A DNA stretch of 64,000 nt from JAWXUC01 sp044432975 (GTDB lineage Bacteria; Pseudomonadota; Alphaproteobacteria; RF32; CAG-239), in assembly GCA_044432975.1 (NCBI GenBank), contig JAWXUC010000005.1:1-64000 (forward strand), read 5' to 3'. The translations under genes and the position numbers were made by a program. The notes beneath the pieces were generated by a model. The model made no database searches. It saw only the letters and a program-made list of their open reading frames with translations, and had not been told where the DNA came from. This document shows, in pieces, positions 1 through 6,854 of the stretch; position 1 is the first letter of the stretch; the number at the start of each line of letters is the position of its first letter.

Positions 1-46
1 TTACCTTGATATTTTCGTCATGGGTGATAAAGTTGTAATCAAGCAT
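1..46 (-). CDS. 5' end of an unidentified gene running off the window
   Basis: An ATG on the minus strand at 46-44 opens a frame that stays open to the window edge and gives 15 residues beginning MLDYNFITHDEN. A good ribosome-binding site, AAGGAG, lies about eight bases upstream (positions 55-60). Too little is present to name the product. The gene is real only if the frame continues beyond position 1, which cannot be seen here. Confidence 0.5.
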   Translation of the reverse strand, partial: MLDYNFITHDENIKV

Positions 47-119
47 CGGTAGTTCTCCTTTATATTAAATTGTTGTTTTGCAAAACTAATATAAACGATT
101 TTTTTATTCTTGAAAACTA

Positions 120-225
120 CCTTTGCCCCACTTTTTGACGTTGAGCCGCCCCTTGTGGGCTGGGGGTTTGAAGTATGTTCAAAAAGTGAGTTTTTTAGTA
201 AGACGCATAAAATGCGTCCCTGAAA
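120..225. repeat. Repeat shared in inverse orientation with 5043-5112
   Basis: The stretch around 164-220 (a CTGGGGGTTTGA run, an AAAAAGTGAG run, then a palindrome built on GACGCAT/ATGCGTCCC) reappears reversed at about 5045-5112. The block upstream, with GGGCTGGGGG, matches the CCCCCAGCTCACAAGGG part at 5104-5120. It lies in a gene-free stretch of about 450 bases that otherwise holds only the repeats listed separately. Confidence 0.6.
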
Positions 226-230
226 AAAAT

Positions 231-322
231 GATTGGTTATTTATCGCTGATTTGTAGGGGCGATTATTAATCGTCATCATTGCCGAAAGGTAATGAAAAT
301 AAGGACATTTACTGTCGGGAGA
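231..322 (+). repeat. Truncated, degenerate copy of the 129-bp palindromic element
   Basis: The sequence TTTATCGCTGATTTGTAGGG, the GGCGATTA/TAATCG palindrome, the CATTGCC-GAAA-GGTAATG hairpin and the GGACATTTACTGTCGGGAGAC segment match the copy at 35188-35316 with only about three substitutions. The match ends in the third hairpin, so the distal GATTGT-type terminal repeat is missing. Confidence 0.75.
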
Positions 323-404
323 CTAGAGGGTTTAACGATTAAGTAGACTAATTTTTTGCTCGTAATGACAAAACTCACCAAATGTGGGGTTAAAATTACC
401 GCTC

Positions 405-474
405 TCTTATGAAGGGGTGATACCGAAGGCGATGGGGGAGTTATAAAGGGCGGATTCTATATCCGCCCTTTATA
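405..474. repeat. GAAGGGG-type repeat plus 14-bp inverted repeat
   Basis: A half copy of the 'GAAGGGG..CGAAGGCGATGGGG.AGTT' repeat (also at 4919-4970 and 5423-5472) is followed by a perfect inverted repeat with arms TATAAAGGGCGGAT / ATCCGCCCTTTATA (442-455 and 461-474). It sits 18 bases beyond the stop codon of the minus-strand gene ending at 493. It could help end that transcript, although no U-tract follows on that strand. Confidence 0.55.
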
Positions 475-492
475 ATCATTTTTCCATAAACT

Positions 493-1335
493 TTACTTCA
501 ACAATCCCAACACACTTTGTGTTAAGTGTTCTTTTAATGTCTCGAAGGTTGGTTTTTTCTCAAAGCTTTTTTCATCAATATATAAGCTTCTGTTTATTTC
601 TAGTTGCATTGTATGCACTTTGTCTTTTGGTTGGCAGTAATTAAACGTAATAAATCCACCAGAATATGGGCGATTATATTCAACCCTATAATCAAATAAA
701 CTTAATTGAGAGCCAAATGTTTCCCAAATTTCTTTAGGTGCGCTTTGCTCAAATAGTGTCGAAACACAAAAATCAACTTGTTTTTCATCAATCATAATAT
801 TGCAAACTTTAGAAGGCATTGAGTGCATGTCTAACACCAAACACCAACCAAATTTATCTTTTGTTTTATTTATCAACTCAGATAATTTTGCATGATATGG
901 ATTATAAATTTTTTCAATTCTGGTTAATGCGTCATTATAAGAAATCTTATCTTTATAAATAGATTTATTTTCAGAATTAATTCTAGGAATTACCCCATGT
1001 CCAAGCCTAGAACGTCTAGAGTTTAAATCAACTTCTTCTTGAGGATAATCAAAAAACATGTGTTTATCAATTTCAAGCTTATCTCTATTAACATCAATAA
1101 TGCTTCTAGAAATATTTAATTTCAAAGCTGTAAACCCTTGATTTATTAAAGGCTGTAAAAGCTCATCAACAAAAGGATCTTCAGATGTCCTAAGTTCATT
1201 AACACTTAATATTGTTTTATCTTCAAACCCAGCAGGAAACAAAGTTCCACTATGAGGTATAGATAAAATAATTGGATATTTTATATCTTCGTCATTAAAA
1301 GTGCTTAAAATATTTATATTTGAATAATCTGTCAT
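493..1335 (-). CDS. N-formylglutamate amidohydrolase family protein (first copy)
   Basis: This 280-residue cytoplasmic enzyme belongs to the N-formylglutamate amidohydrolase (FGase/HutG-like) family, zinc-dependent hydrolases of N-acyl amino acids. Family signatures can be seen: IPHSGTLFP near residue 26, SRSIIDVNRD near 76, LDMHSMPS near 170 (a likely metal-binding His) and QLEINRSLYID near 245. No histidine-degradation genes are nearby. Instead it follows motB by 6 bases and so probably shares a transcript with motA-motB. A second, shorter family member lies at 62803-63492. The true substrate is unknown, because many FGase-fold proteins are not HutG. Confidence 0.82.
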   Translation of the reverse strand: MTDYSNINILSTFNDEDIKYPIILSIPHSGTLFPAGFEDKTILSVNELRTSEDPFVDELLQPLINQGFTALKLNISRSIIDVNRDKLEIDKHMFFDYPQEEVDLNSRRSRLGHGVIPRINSENKSIYKDKISYNDALTRIEKIYNPYHAKLSELINKTKDKFGWCLVLDMHSMPSKVCNIMIDEKQVDFCVSTLFEQSAPKEIWETFGSQLSLFDYRVEYNRPYSGGFITFNYCQPKDKVHTMQLEINRSLYIDEKSFEKKPTFETLKEHLTQSVLGLLK

Positions 1336-1341
1336 TGCTTT

Positions 1342-1998
1342 CTATTTAAATGAAGGTGTTGCATAAATTGTAACACGGTTGTTTTTTCTTCTGTTATATG
1401 GGATAGCCTCTCCAAAGGGGTCTGTATTTGGCAATTTTGGTGCTGTATCATACATTCCACTAGCTTTTAATCTAGATCGAGGCATTCCTCTTTCTTCAAA
1501 AAGTCTAACAACAGAGCTTGCTCTTGCAGAAGATAGTTCCCAATTTGATGGATATTGATAACTAGAAAATTCTTCATCAGAGGTGTGTCCGTTTACAGAA
1601 AATATAAAGTTTTTATATTTCTCAGACATCAAAGTTGCCGCCACTCTTTTTAAGAAATCTTTCATTTTAGGAGTTATTTCAGCGCTTCCTGCTTTAAATA
1701 GCATTTCTCCATCAATATCCACAAACACACCCTGAATATCAGATCCTAAAGAAACATTATCTTCTACTTTTAATGATTGCACTTCATCTGTTAGTTCCAT
1801 AATCATCATTTCAATAGGTCTTGGAGTTTCTTCTTTTCCAACTCCCTTATTCATTCCTGATTGTACTTGTTCATACAGAGCCATATCTACTTTAGACACT
1901 GCCATCATTAAAACAAAGAAGCACATCAGTAAAGTAACCATATCTCCATAGGTTGCCATCCAGCTTTCGTCGATTTGTTCTTCTTCTTTCTTTTTCAT
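1342..1998 (-). CDS. motB: Flagellar motor stator protein MotB
   Basis: This is the peptidoglycan-anchored half of the flagellar stator (218 residues). It has a short cytoplasmic N-terminus, one membrane helix at about residues 14-36 starting WMATYGDMVTLLMCFFVLMMA with the proton/sodium-binding Asp in YGDMVTLL, and an OmpA-like peptidoglycan-binding domain (VNGHTSDEE near 135, LSSARASSVVRLF near 153, NRRKNNRV near the end). The start codon overlaps the motA stop by one base (TAATG), which implies translational coupling. The C-terminal domain is compact compared with enteric MotB. Confidence 0.93.
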   Translation of the reverse strand: MKKKEEEQIDESWMATYGDMVTLLMCFFVLMMAVSKVDMALYEQVQSGMNKGVGKEETPRPIEMMIMELTDEVQSLKVEDNVSLGSDIQGVFVDIDGEMLFKAGSAEITPKMKDFLKRVAATLMSEKYKNFIFSVNGHTSDEEFSSYQYPSNWELSSARASSVVRLFEERGMPRSRLKASGMYDTAPKLPNTDPFGEAIPYNRRKNNRVTIYATPSFK

Positions 1999-2816
1999 TA
2001 CTCGCCCTCTTTAGGAGTTGCTTTCATATCATCATCAATTGAGAACTGTTCAGAGGCATCAACAAAAGAATTTATTTTATCTTGAATAAAACGAGGACTT
2101 TTTCTTTCAGCCAAAAGCATCAAACCTTCAACTTGCAAATAATTTTTAAAAGTTGATACGTCAGCCCTAGCAGCCATTTTTGTAGCTAAAGGAATAAAAA
2201 ACAACCTAGCCGCAAACACGCCATAAAAAGTAGTAATTAAAGCAACCGCCATAGAAGGTCCAATAGAACTTGGGTCAGCCCCCATGTTTCCTAACATAAT
2301 AACCAAGCCAATTAATGTTCCGAGCATCCCAAACGCAGGGGCATCACCTCCCATTTTTTTTAGTGCATCAATCGTTGTTTTTTCTCTAGCTTCTTTAGCT
2401 TCTATTGATTGTAATAAAATTTGCTTAACTTCAGCACCTGTATATCCAGTAACAACAAGATCAACCCCATAAGATAAGAACTCATTTTCAGCTCTAAACT
2501 CTTCAGTAATTTCATTTTCCAAGCCTTGCAAACCATTTTTTTGAATAGTATAGCCCCATTTTACCATTAATCCAACTTGATCTTTTAGAGAAGATGCTGC
2601 ATCTTTATGGTTTTTAAAAGCTACTCCCATGAGTTTTAGTGCTTTTATAGCAGTCTTAAATTCATACGAAATAAAAACAGTAGCAACCGTTCCTCCAACA
2701 ACAATTAATAAACTAGGATAATTTATAAACACAGAAGGTGTGCTGGTTGAAGCAATAATAGAGCCGATGATTAAAATCAGAGACAAGCCAAAGCCAAAAA
2801 TAGTTCCCATAGACAT
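1998..2816 (-). CDS. motA: Flagellar motor stator protein MotA/PomA
   Basis: This is the ion-conducting stator subunit (272 residues). There are helices at about residues 5-25 and 32-52, a cytoplasmic loop of about 100 residues, and a second helix pair containing GGDAPAFGMLGTLIGLVIML near 155-175 and MAVALITTFYGVFAARLFF near 188-206, the MotA/TolQ/ExbB proton-channel signature. The loop ends with KSPRFIQDKINSF, typical of the PomA-like branch. A good site (AAAGGAAAAAT) precedes the first ATG. No flagellar structural genes lie nearby, so the stator operon is separate from the flagellar cluster. Confidence 0.94.
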   Translation of the reverse strand: MSMGTIFGFGLSLILIIGSIIASTSTPSVFINYPSLLIVVGGTVATVFISYEFKTAIKALKLMGVAFKNHKDAASSLKDQVGLMVKWGYTIQKNGLQGLENEITEEFRAENEFLSYGVDLVVTGYTGAEVKQILLQSIEAKEAREKTTIDALKKMGGDAPAFGMLGTLIGLVIMLGNMGADPSSIGPSMAVALITTFYGVFAARLFFIPLATKMAARADVSTFKNYLQVEGLMLLAERKSPRFIQDKINSFVDASEQFSIDDDMKATPKEGE

Positions 2817-2878
2817 AGATATTTTTCCTTTTAATTAAAATATATAAATATTATAAAAGAAAAGTATTAAGATTTGAT

Positions 2879-3433
2879 TTATTTTTTAACTATTTTTACA
2901 TAAGCACTTAAACAATGTTCATCACAATATGTTTGTCCAACTCTTGTTTTCTTGCCACAAAAATGAAAATTTTCATCTTTGGGGTCGCCAATTGGCCATC
3001 TACAAGAGTTTGGTCCAAGTTCTGTTAAAGAGCAAGCTCCTTCTTTAAAAGGCTCTTCAACTTTTTCTTTTTTTATTGGGGTGAACTTAGGTTCTTCAAT
3101 AGTTTTTTCAACTTTTACAGGAGTTGCTTTTTCTGTTTTTTTAACTATTTTAATTTCTTCTTTAACTTCAACATTTTTAGAAGCCTCTTTTACTTTAACT
3201 TCTTTTTTTGCAATTTCTTTAGGCTCAGCCTTTTTTTCTGCCTTAGGTTTTGCAGGTTTGGGCTCTTCACCTTTTCTTTTAATAGGAGATGGTCTGCCAT
3301 CTAGCCCCAAGCGATGAACTTTTCCAACCACAGAGTTTTTTGTAACTCCAAGTCTTTTACCAATTTCACCAGTAGAAATTCCTTGATCCCAAAGAATTTT
3401 AAGAGTGTTAATCATCTCATCTGTCCAAGCCAT
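2879..3433 (-). CDS. gcrA: Cell-cycle regulator GcrA
   Basis: GcrA is an alphaproteobacterial sigma-70 cofactor that reads adenine methylation at GANTC sites and controls S-phase genes. The N-terminal helix-turn-helix is classic: MAWTDEMINTLKILWDQG, then GEIGKRLGVTKNSVVGKVHRLG. The C-terminal part (about 135-180) carries SCRWPIGDP, a FHFCGKK motif and YCDEHC, the conserved region that contacts RNA polymerase. Between them lies an unusually long, low-complexity Lys/Glu-rich linker (about residues 50-130). The start is supported by AAGGAG eight bases upstream. It is divergent from the gene at 3654. Confidence 0.95.
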   Translation of the reverse strand: MAWTDEMINTLKILWDQGISTGEIGKRLGVTKNSVVGKVHRLGLDGRPSPIKRKGEEPKPAKPKAEKKAEPKEIAKKEVKVKEASKNVEVKEEIKIVKKTEKATPVKVEKTIEEPKFTPIKKEKVEEPFKEGACSLTELGPNSCRWPIGDPKDENFHFCGKKTRVGQTYCDEHCLSAYVKIVKK

Positions 3434-3653
3434 TTTAATCTCCTTAACGCAAAATTCATAAATATGAATGTATAATATATCACAGTTATTTAAAAGTATA
3501 GACTTTTTTTACTAAAAAGTACGATAAATGCTAGGTTGAGGTAATGTTTTGGCAAAAAAAAAGATTATAACAAAAAAATCTAGGTGTTTTAAAGAAAAAT
3601 ATACTTATAATTTTATATTATAAATCCGATTCGCATAAATAGAGAAGGTGAAA

Positions 3654-4898
3654 ATGAAAAAGTTTTTTTTAATGTTTGTATTGATTATAATTAGCTTTAA
3701 TGCAAAAGCTTCACCAGCAGAATATGCAAAATATTTCAAAATAGACTTAACTGCAGATTTGCCAACAATAGAAGATTTAAAAAATAAATATATCTTTGAT
3801 GACCCAGATCATGACAGAAAATACGAACATAATTTTTCTATAGGAACGTTGTTTGATAAAATTTTTAGAAAAACCATAACTATGTATGGAGGTACAGAAA
3901 AAAGATTAAAAACAGCCGAAGAAGAAGCTTTTATAGATATGTTAAATTCAATTCCTAAAGAAACATGGCAATATATTGGTCCATATTTGCACACCGTTGC
4001 GGGTATGAGTGAAAGAATTTTAAATATGCCTGGCATAAAAGAAACTAAAAATAAATTTCCAACTCGTATTGCACCTCGCTTAAAAGATATGGAAAATTTG
4101 GAGTTTTTATCTCCTCATCTTTATTTTTTATTAATGCCAGAAGTTTGGCCAGAGTTTTATGAAAACCAAGAGGTTGTTCAAATTCCGCAAAAAATAGCCA
4201 CTCCAAAAGTTAAAAGAGATCCAAGTTTTTTTGCTTTGTTAAAGTCATTAATTCCTAGAGATGAATTTGCAGATGAAAGCTTGAAACTTAAAAAAACAGC
4301 TTCAGATTTAAGAAATGTAAACATTACCCCTAGCACTCCTTTAACATCAGGCGATGTCAAAGCTTTTCTAGGTACAATTAGCCCTATTCATGATTATGCT
4401 AATCAGGGCAGAAAAGAAAATTTATTACAAATTTCTCGTGCGGGCACATTATTAGATATTTATGAAGCAGAACAAGGTACTGCTTTGCCCATAAACTCCC
4501 TAAAAGATGTTGTTAATCCTTGCCAGCGAGAGGTTCAAAAAATTATTGTTGCAGGCAAATATCAAGAGTTTTTTAGTGTTGTAAGCAAATCAGGTTTTTC
4601 ACCAGAAACGTGGGCTGTTACTTGTGATAAAACCTTAAAAGCATATAGAGTTGCAACAATGCACAGCCAAGCTTTGGTTGCATTAAATCAATTTAAATTT
4701 GGCTTGTATGATGAATATTTAAAAAATAATTTAAATACCAAAAATCAAGGTTATCATTTTGCGACTATTCAAAGCATTGTTGAAATGCACAAAACCAGCA
4801 TGAATGATGTCTTGGCAGTAAGAAAATATATCCCTCAACTTAGAGATGAGTTTACAGGCTCTGCTAGTAGGATAATAAGTTCTCCAATCGTTTATTAA
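3654..4898 (+). CDS. Unknown secreted protein, 414 residues
   Basis: I do not recognise this protein. It begins with a clear signal peptide (MKKFFLMFVLIIISFNAKAS) and continues as a soluble, helix-rich, probably periplasmic protein without further membrane segments. Two cysteines occur near the C-terminal third (NPCQREV and VTCDKT), which may form one disulfide. I prefer the ATG at 3654 because GAAGG lies five bases upstream; an in-frame GTG at 3648 overlaps that site. It is transcribed away from gcrA, and a GATTC (GANTC) site lies about 25 bases upstream of the ATG. It is followed by the repeat island. Confidence 0.8.
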   Translation: MKKFFLMFVLIIISFNAKASPAEYAKYFKIDLTADLPTIEDLKNKYIFDDPDHDRKYEHNFSIGTLFDKIFRKTITMYGGTEKRLKTAEEEAFIDMLNSIPKETWQYIGPYLHTVAGMSERILNMPGIKETKNKFPTRIAPRLKDMENLEFLSPHLYFLLMPEVWPEFYENQEVVQIPQKIATPKVKRDPSFFALLKSLIPRDEFADESLKLKKTASDLRNVNITPSTPLTSGDVKAFLGTISPIHDYANQGRKENLLQISRAGTLLDIYEAEQGTALPINSLKDVVNPCQREVQKIIVAGKYQEFFSVVSKSGFSPETWAVTCDKTLKAYRVATMHSQALVALNQFKFGLYDEYLKNNLNTKNQGYHFATIQSIVEMHKTSMNDVLAVRKYIPQLRDEFTGSASRIISSPIVY

Positions 4899-4904
4899 AA
4901 AACC

Positions 4905-5033
4905 ATAAAGATGGTTATTCCCCTTCATAAGTGAAGGGGTGTGCCGAAGGCGATGGGGTAGTTGCAGGGTCGGTTTTTTTATACTTACACATAACAATGT
5001 AGGATAAGGTCTTGACCGTACCCTTTAAAATTA
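4905..5033. repeat. Short palindromic repeats at the start of the island
   Basis: An AACCAT/ATGGTT hairpin just after the stop codon is followed by a CCCCTTCA-taag-TGAAGGGG hairpin (4920-4939) with the conserved GCCGAAGGCGATGGGGTAGTT tail split over 4941-4963. A decayed copy of the GTAGGG-type palindrome with stem GGTC/GACC lies at 4999-5023. The first hairpin could help end transcription of the upstream gene. No coding capacity is credible here. Confidence 0.6.
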
Positions 5034-5042
5034 ACAATTTTC

Positions 5043-5112
5043 TGTAGGGGATGCATTGTATGCGTCCCGCTAAAAAAAACTCACTTTTTGAACATACGTC
5101 AAACCCCCAGCT
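5043..5112. repeat. GTAGGGG palindrome joined to an inverse copy of the 164-220 repeat
   Basis: A TGTAGGGGATGCAT...ATGCGTCCCG palindrome (5043-5069) is followed by an ACTCACTTTTTGAACATACG segment and CAAACCCCCAG. Together these are the reverse complement of the stretch near 164-220. The two copies differ at several positions and are about 4.9 kb apart. Confidence 0.7.
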
Positions 5113-5135
5113 CACAAGGGCTAGGGGTTATTTTT

Positions 5136-5283
5136 AAAGTGTCTATTTTAAACGACCGTCTAGAATAGACACTATCACAAAGTCAGAAAAAAATCAAGAA
5201 ATAAGTAAAATCAACAACATAATTTCACAAAACTGTAACACTAAAAGTGTCTATTCTAGACGGTGGTTTAAAATAGACACTTT
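5136..5283. mobile_element. 148-bp MITE-like element with nested inverted repeats
   Basis: Arms of about 38 bp at 5136-5174 and 5246-5283 are inverted copies of each other with a single mismatch region (ACGACC versus ACCACC). Each arm is itself palindromic, opening with AGTGTCTATT and closing with AATAGACACT around a 16-base centre that contains CCGTCTAG. The 70 bases between the arms are AT-rich and non-coding. The architecture suggests a non-autonomous mobile element or a pair of protein-binding palindromes. No transposase is visible. Confidence 0.65.
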
Positions 5284-5422
5284 GTTTTTAAGACAGGTGT
5301 CAAAATACCAGAATATATGGGCTTATGGGCAGTCAATAATCCTCCCAAAGTATTTATTTTCTGCCCATATTCACCAAAAAACGCAATTTTTGCACTTTTT
5401 TGCAAAAATGCCCATTAAAAAT

Positions 5423-5520
5423 TCCCCTTCACTTGTGAAGGGGGGCGCCAAAGGCGACGGGGTAGTTATGGGGTGGATTTTACATCCGCCTATATGTAGG
5501 GGACGGGTCTGCCGTCCCTG
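5423..5520. repeat. GAAGGGG repeat, short palindrome and GTAGGGG palindrome
   Basis: CCCCTTCA-cttg-TGAAGGGG (5424-5443) with the GCGCCAAAGGCGACGGGGTA tail is followed by a GGTGGAT/ATCCGCC palindrome (5471-5490) and TGTAGGGGACGGGTCTGCCGTCCC at about 5495-5518 (stem GGACGG/CCGTCC). The layout, hairpin plus tail plus palindrome, repeats that of 405-474. Confidence 0.6.
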
Positions 5521-5540
5521 AAAAAAAGTATTAATTGCCC

Positions 5541-5600
5541 CGTCATGCTGAATTTATTTCAGCATCTAAAATGGGATTCTGAAACAAGTTCAGGATGACG
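5541..5600. repeat. CGTCATGCTGAA...AGGATGACG inverted repeat
   Basis: An outer CGTCAT/ATGACG pair encloses two hairpins (GCTGAA..TTCAGC and CTGAAAC..GTTCAG). On the plus strand it is followed by TTTTTTT (601-607). I recall similar palindromes from intergenic regions of other bacteria; that is memory, not a search. Confidence 0.55.
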
Positions 5601-5620
5601 TTTTTTTGGGGGTGTAACCC

Positions 5621-5736
5621 TGTAGGGTACGGTCTTGACCGTACCTGAAAAAAAGATGTTTTTGTAAACGGGAGAACACAGTTCTCCCCTACAATAAAGC
5701 ACAGCACCCTGTAGGGGACGCATTGTATGCGTCCCG
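5621..5736. repeat. Three GTAGGG-type palindromes with different stems
   Basis: TGTAGGGTACGGTCTTGACC with stem GTACGGTC/GACCGTAC lies at 5621-5645. GGGAGAAC-aca-GTTCTCCC followed by CTACA lies in inverse orientation at 5670-5693. TGTAGGGGACGCATTGTATG with stem GGACGCAT/ATGCGTCC lies at 5710-5736. The outer GTAGGG edge is constant while the stems differ and remain self-complementary. Confidence 0.75.
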
Positions 5737-5756
5737 CAAAAAGGAATGTTGTTTAG

Positions 5757-5992
5757 ACTGGATTGCCGCGCTTCGCTCGCAATGATAGTTGATAATTAAA
5801 TTGTAGGGGCGGTCATTGACCGTCCTCTATAAAAAAATGGAAAAATAATTATTATACCCCCATCGCTCTAACGGGCACTTCCCTTAGCTCAGGAGGGAAG
5901 ATGAAAAGGAATAGTTATTAACTGGATTGCGGATCAAGCCCGCAATGACAGTTGAGGGTTAAATTGTAGGGGACGATGCCCACATCGTCTCG
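5757..5992. repeat. Further palindromes of the island
   Basis: In order: GGATTGCCGCG-CTTCG-CTCGCAATGA (5759-5784); TTGTAGGGGCGGTCATTGACCGTCC split as GTAGGGGCGGTC / GACCGTCC (5801-5825); CTTCCC/GGGAAG (5878-5900); GGATTGCGG-ATCAAGC-CCGCAATGACA (5934-5950); and TGTAGGGGACGATGCCCACATCGTC as GGACGATG / CATCGTC (5965-5990). This is the end of the island. The cysteine-rich protein gene begins 25 bases later. Confidence 0.65.
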
Positions 5993-6016
5993 CAACTAAA
6001 AAAGGAGGAAATGAAA

Positions 6017-6799
6017 ATGAATAAAACAAAAATAATAGCAGGAGGCACAATAGGTTTAACTTTACTCCTCAACGCAAATATAACCTTTGCAGATGCCTGT
6101 GCAGTAGCATCAGGTTGCGAAGAGTTAGGCTATACAGAAACAAAGTGTATAGGAAGTCATTTAAAATGCCCTTTTGATTTAACTAAACTGTTTTGCAGTG
6201 GCGCCACAGGTATTTTTGATGGAAATTGCTATGAAAATAATCAGTTGGTAGGTGTCCAAATCGGCGACACCAATTTTTGTATCAGCTTAGAAGAAGCTTA
6301 TTATAAAAAACCTAATACTAAATGGAAAAACGGTGAATTATACAATCCAGATGATAGCTCAAGTTCTTGGCTTAGTGATAGTTATAAACCCTATGGTTAT
6401 TATAACTGGGGTTATTTAATGGGCTTTAACAAGAATTGTTATAATGAGGATTGTGGTAATGAAGGCTTTGGTCTGTCAGAAGAACAAGACGGAAGTTGGT
6501 GTAAAACCGTAATGGGTAGCAACTGGCGTGCCCCTTCTTGTCTAAGTGGTAGTAAAGATGATAATTGCGAGTTGTATTCATTAATATATGGCAATGTAGC
6601 TAATATAAATAGTAGGTTAGCAAGTGTCGATTCAAGTAACACTATAACACCTTCCTCTGATCCACGTTATTGGAGCTCTTCAGAGTATGGTCTTCAAGGC
6701 GCCCGTCGTATGAATCTTTCTTCAGGTTCTACTGATGATTTTTCAATAGGTACTAAAGACTATCATCCTCTTTATCTCCGTTGTATTCGTGAGTTTTAA
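6017..6799 (+). CDS. Cysteine-rich secreted protein with a C-terminal WSSSE..RCIREF domain
   Basis: This exported protein of about 260 residues has a signal peptide ending near FADA and an N-terminal cysteine-rich module (CAVASGCEELGY, ETKCIGSHLKCPFDL, LFCSG). A C-terminal domain (about residues 75-260) holds paired cysteines, NWRAPSCLS, YWSSSEYG and the ending LYLRCIREF. That pattern resembles DUF1566/fibrobacter-paralogous-type surface domains in its WSSSE and R.CIR motifs; the assignment is tentative. I start at the second ATG because GGAGG lies eight bases before it and only two before the ATG at 6011. The small protein at 57681-58049 has a similar cysteine-rich module. Confidence 0.72.
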   Translation: MNKTKIIAGGTIGLTLLLNANITFADACAVASGCEELGYTETKCIGSHLKCPFDLTKLFCSGATGIFDGNCYENNQLVGVQIGDTNFCISLEEAYYKKPNTKWKNGELYNPDDSSSSWLSDSYKPYGYYNWGYLMGFNKNCYNEDCGNEGFGLSEEQDGSWCKTVMGSNWRAPSCLSGSKDDNCELYSLIYGNVANINSRLASVDSSNTITPSSDPRYWSSSEYGLQGARRMNLSSGSTDDFSIGTKDYHPLYLRCIREF

Positions 6800-6804
6800 C
6801 CCCA

Positions 6805-6842
6805 ACAAAAAAGCCTCCCTTAAAAAAGAGAGGCTTTCTTTT
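6805..6842. terminator. Bidirectional terminator between convergent genes
   Basis: AAAGCCTC (810-817) pairs with GAGGCTTT (830-837). It is flanked by A-rich sequence on the left and CTTTT on the right, so it can end transcripts from both the gene ending at 6799 and the minus-strand gene ending at 6855. Confidence 0.8.
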
Positions 6843-6854
6843 AACATAAATTAA

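Noticed and set aside
2979..3317. Long open frame on the plus strand opposite gcrA
   Set aside because: It mirrors the Lys/Glu-rich linker of gcrA, is low complexity, has no ribosome site, and gcrA has clear family motifs.
5136..5283. Chromosome-dimer resolution (dif) site
   Set aside because: Arm length and centre do not match the 28-base XerC/XerD plan, and the symmetry is doubled.
5282..5521. 79-residue frame within the repeat island
   Set aside because: It runs through the MITE arm and the GAAGGGG and GTAGGGG repeats, so its sequence is explained by the repeats; there is no ribosome site.
4899..6016. Possible CRISPR array
   Set aside because: The repeats are individual palindromes with different sequences, unequal spacing and no constant direct repeat; no cas genes are seen.
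6017..6799. Calling this protein a fimbrial or adhesin subunit
   Set aside because: No pilin, adhesin or sorting signature is visible; only a signal peptide and Cys-rich modules are supported.
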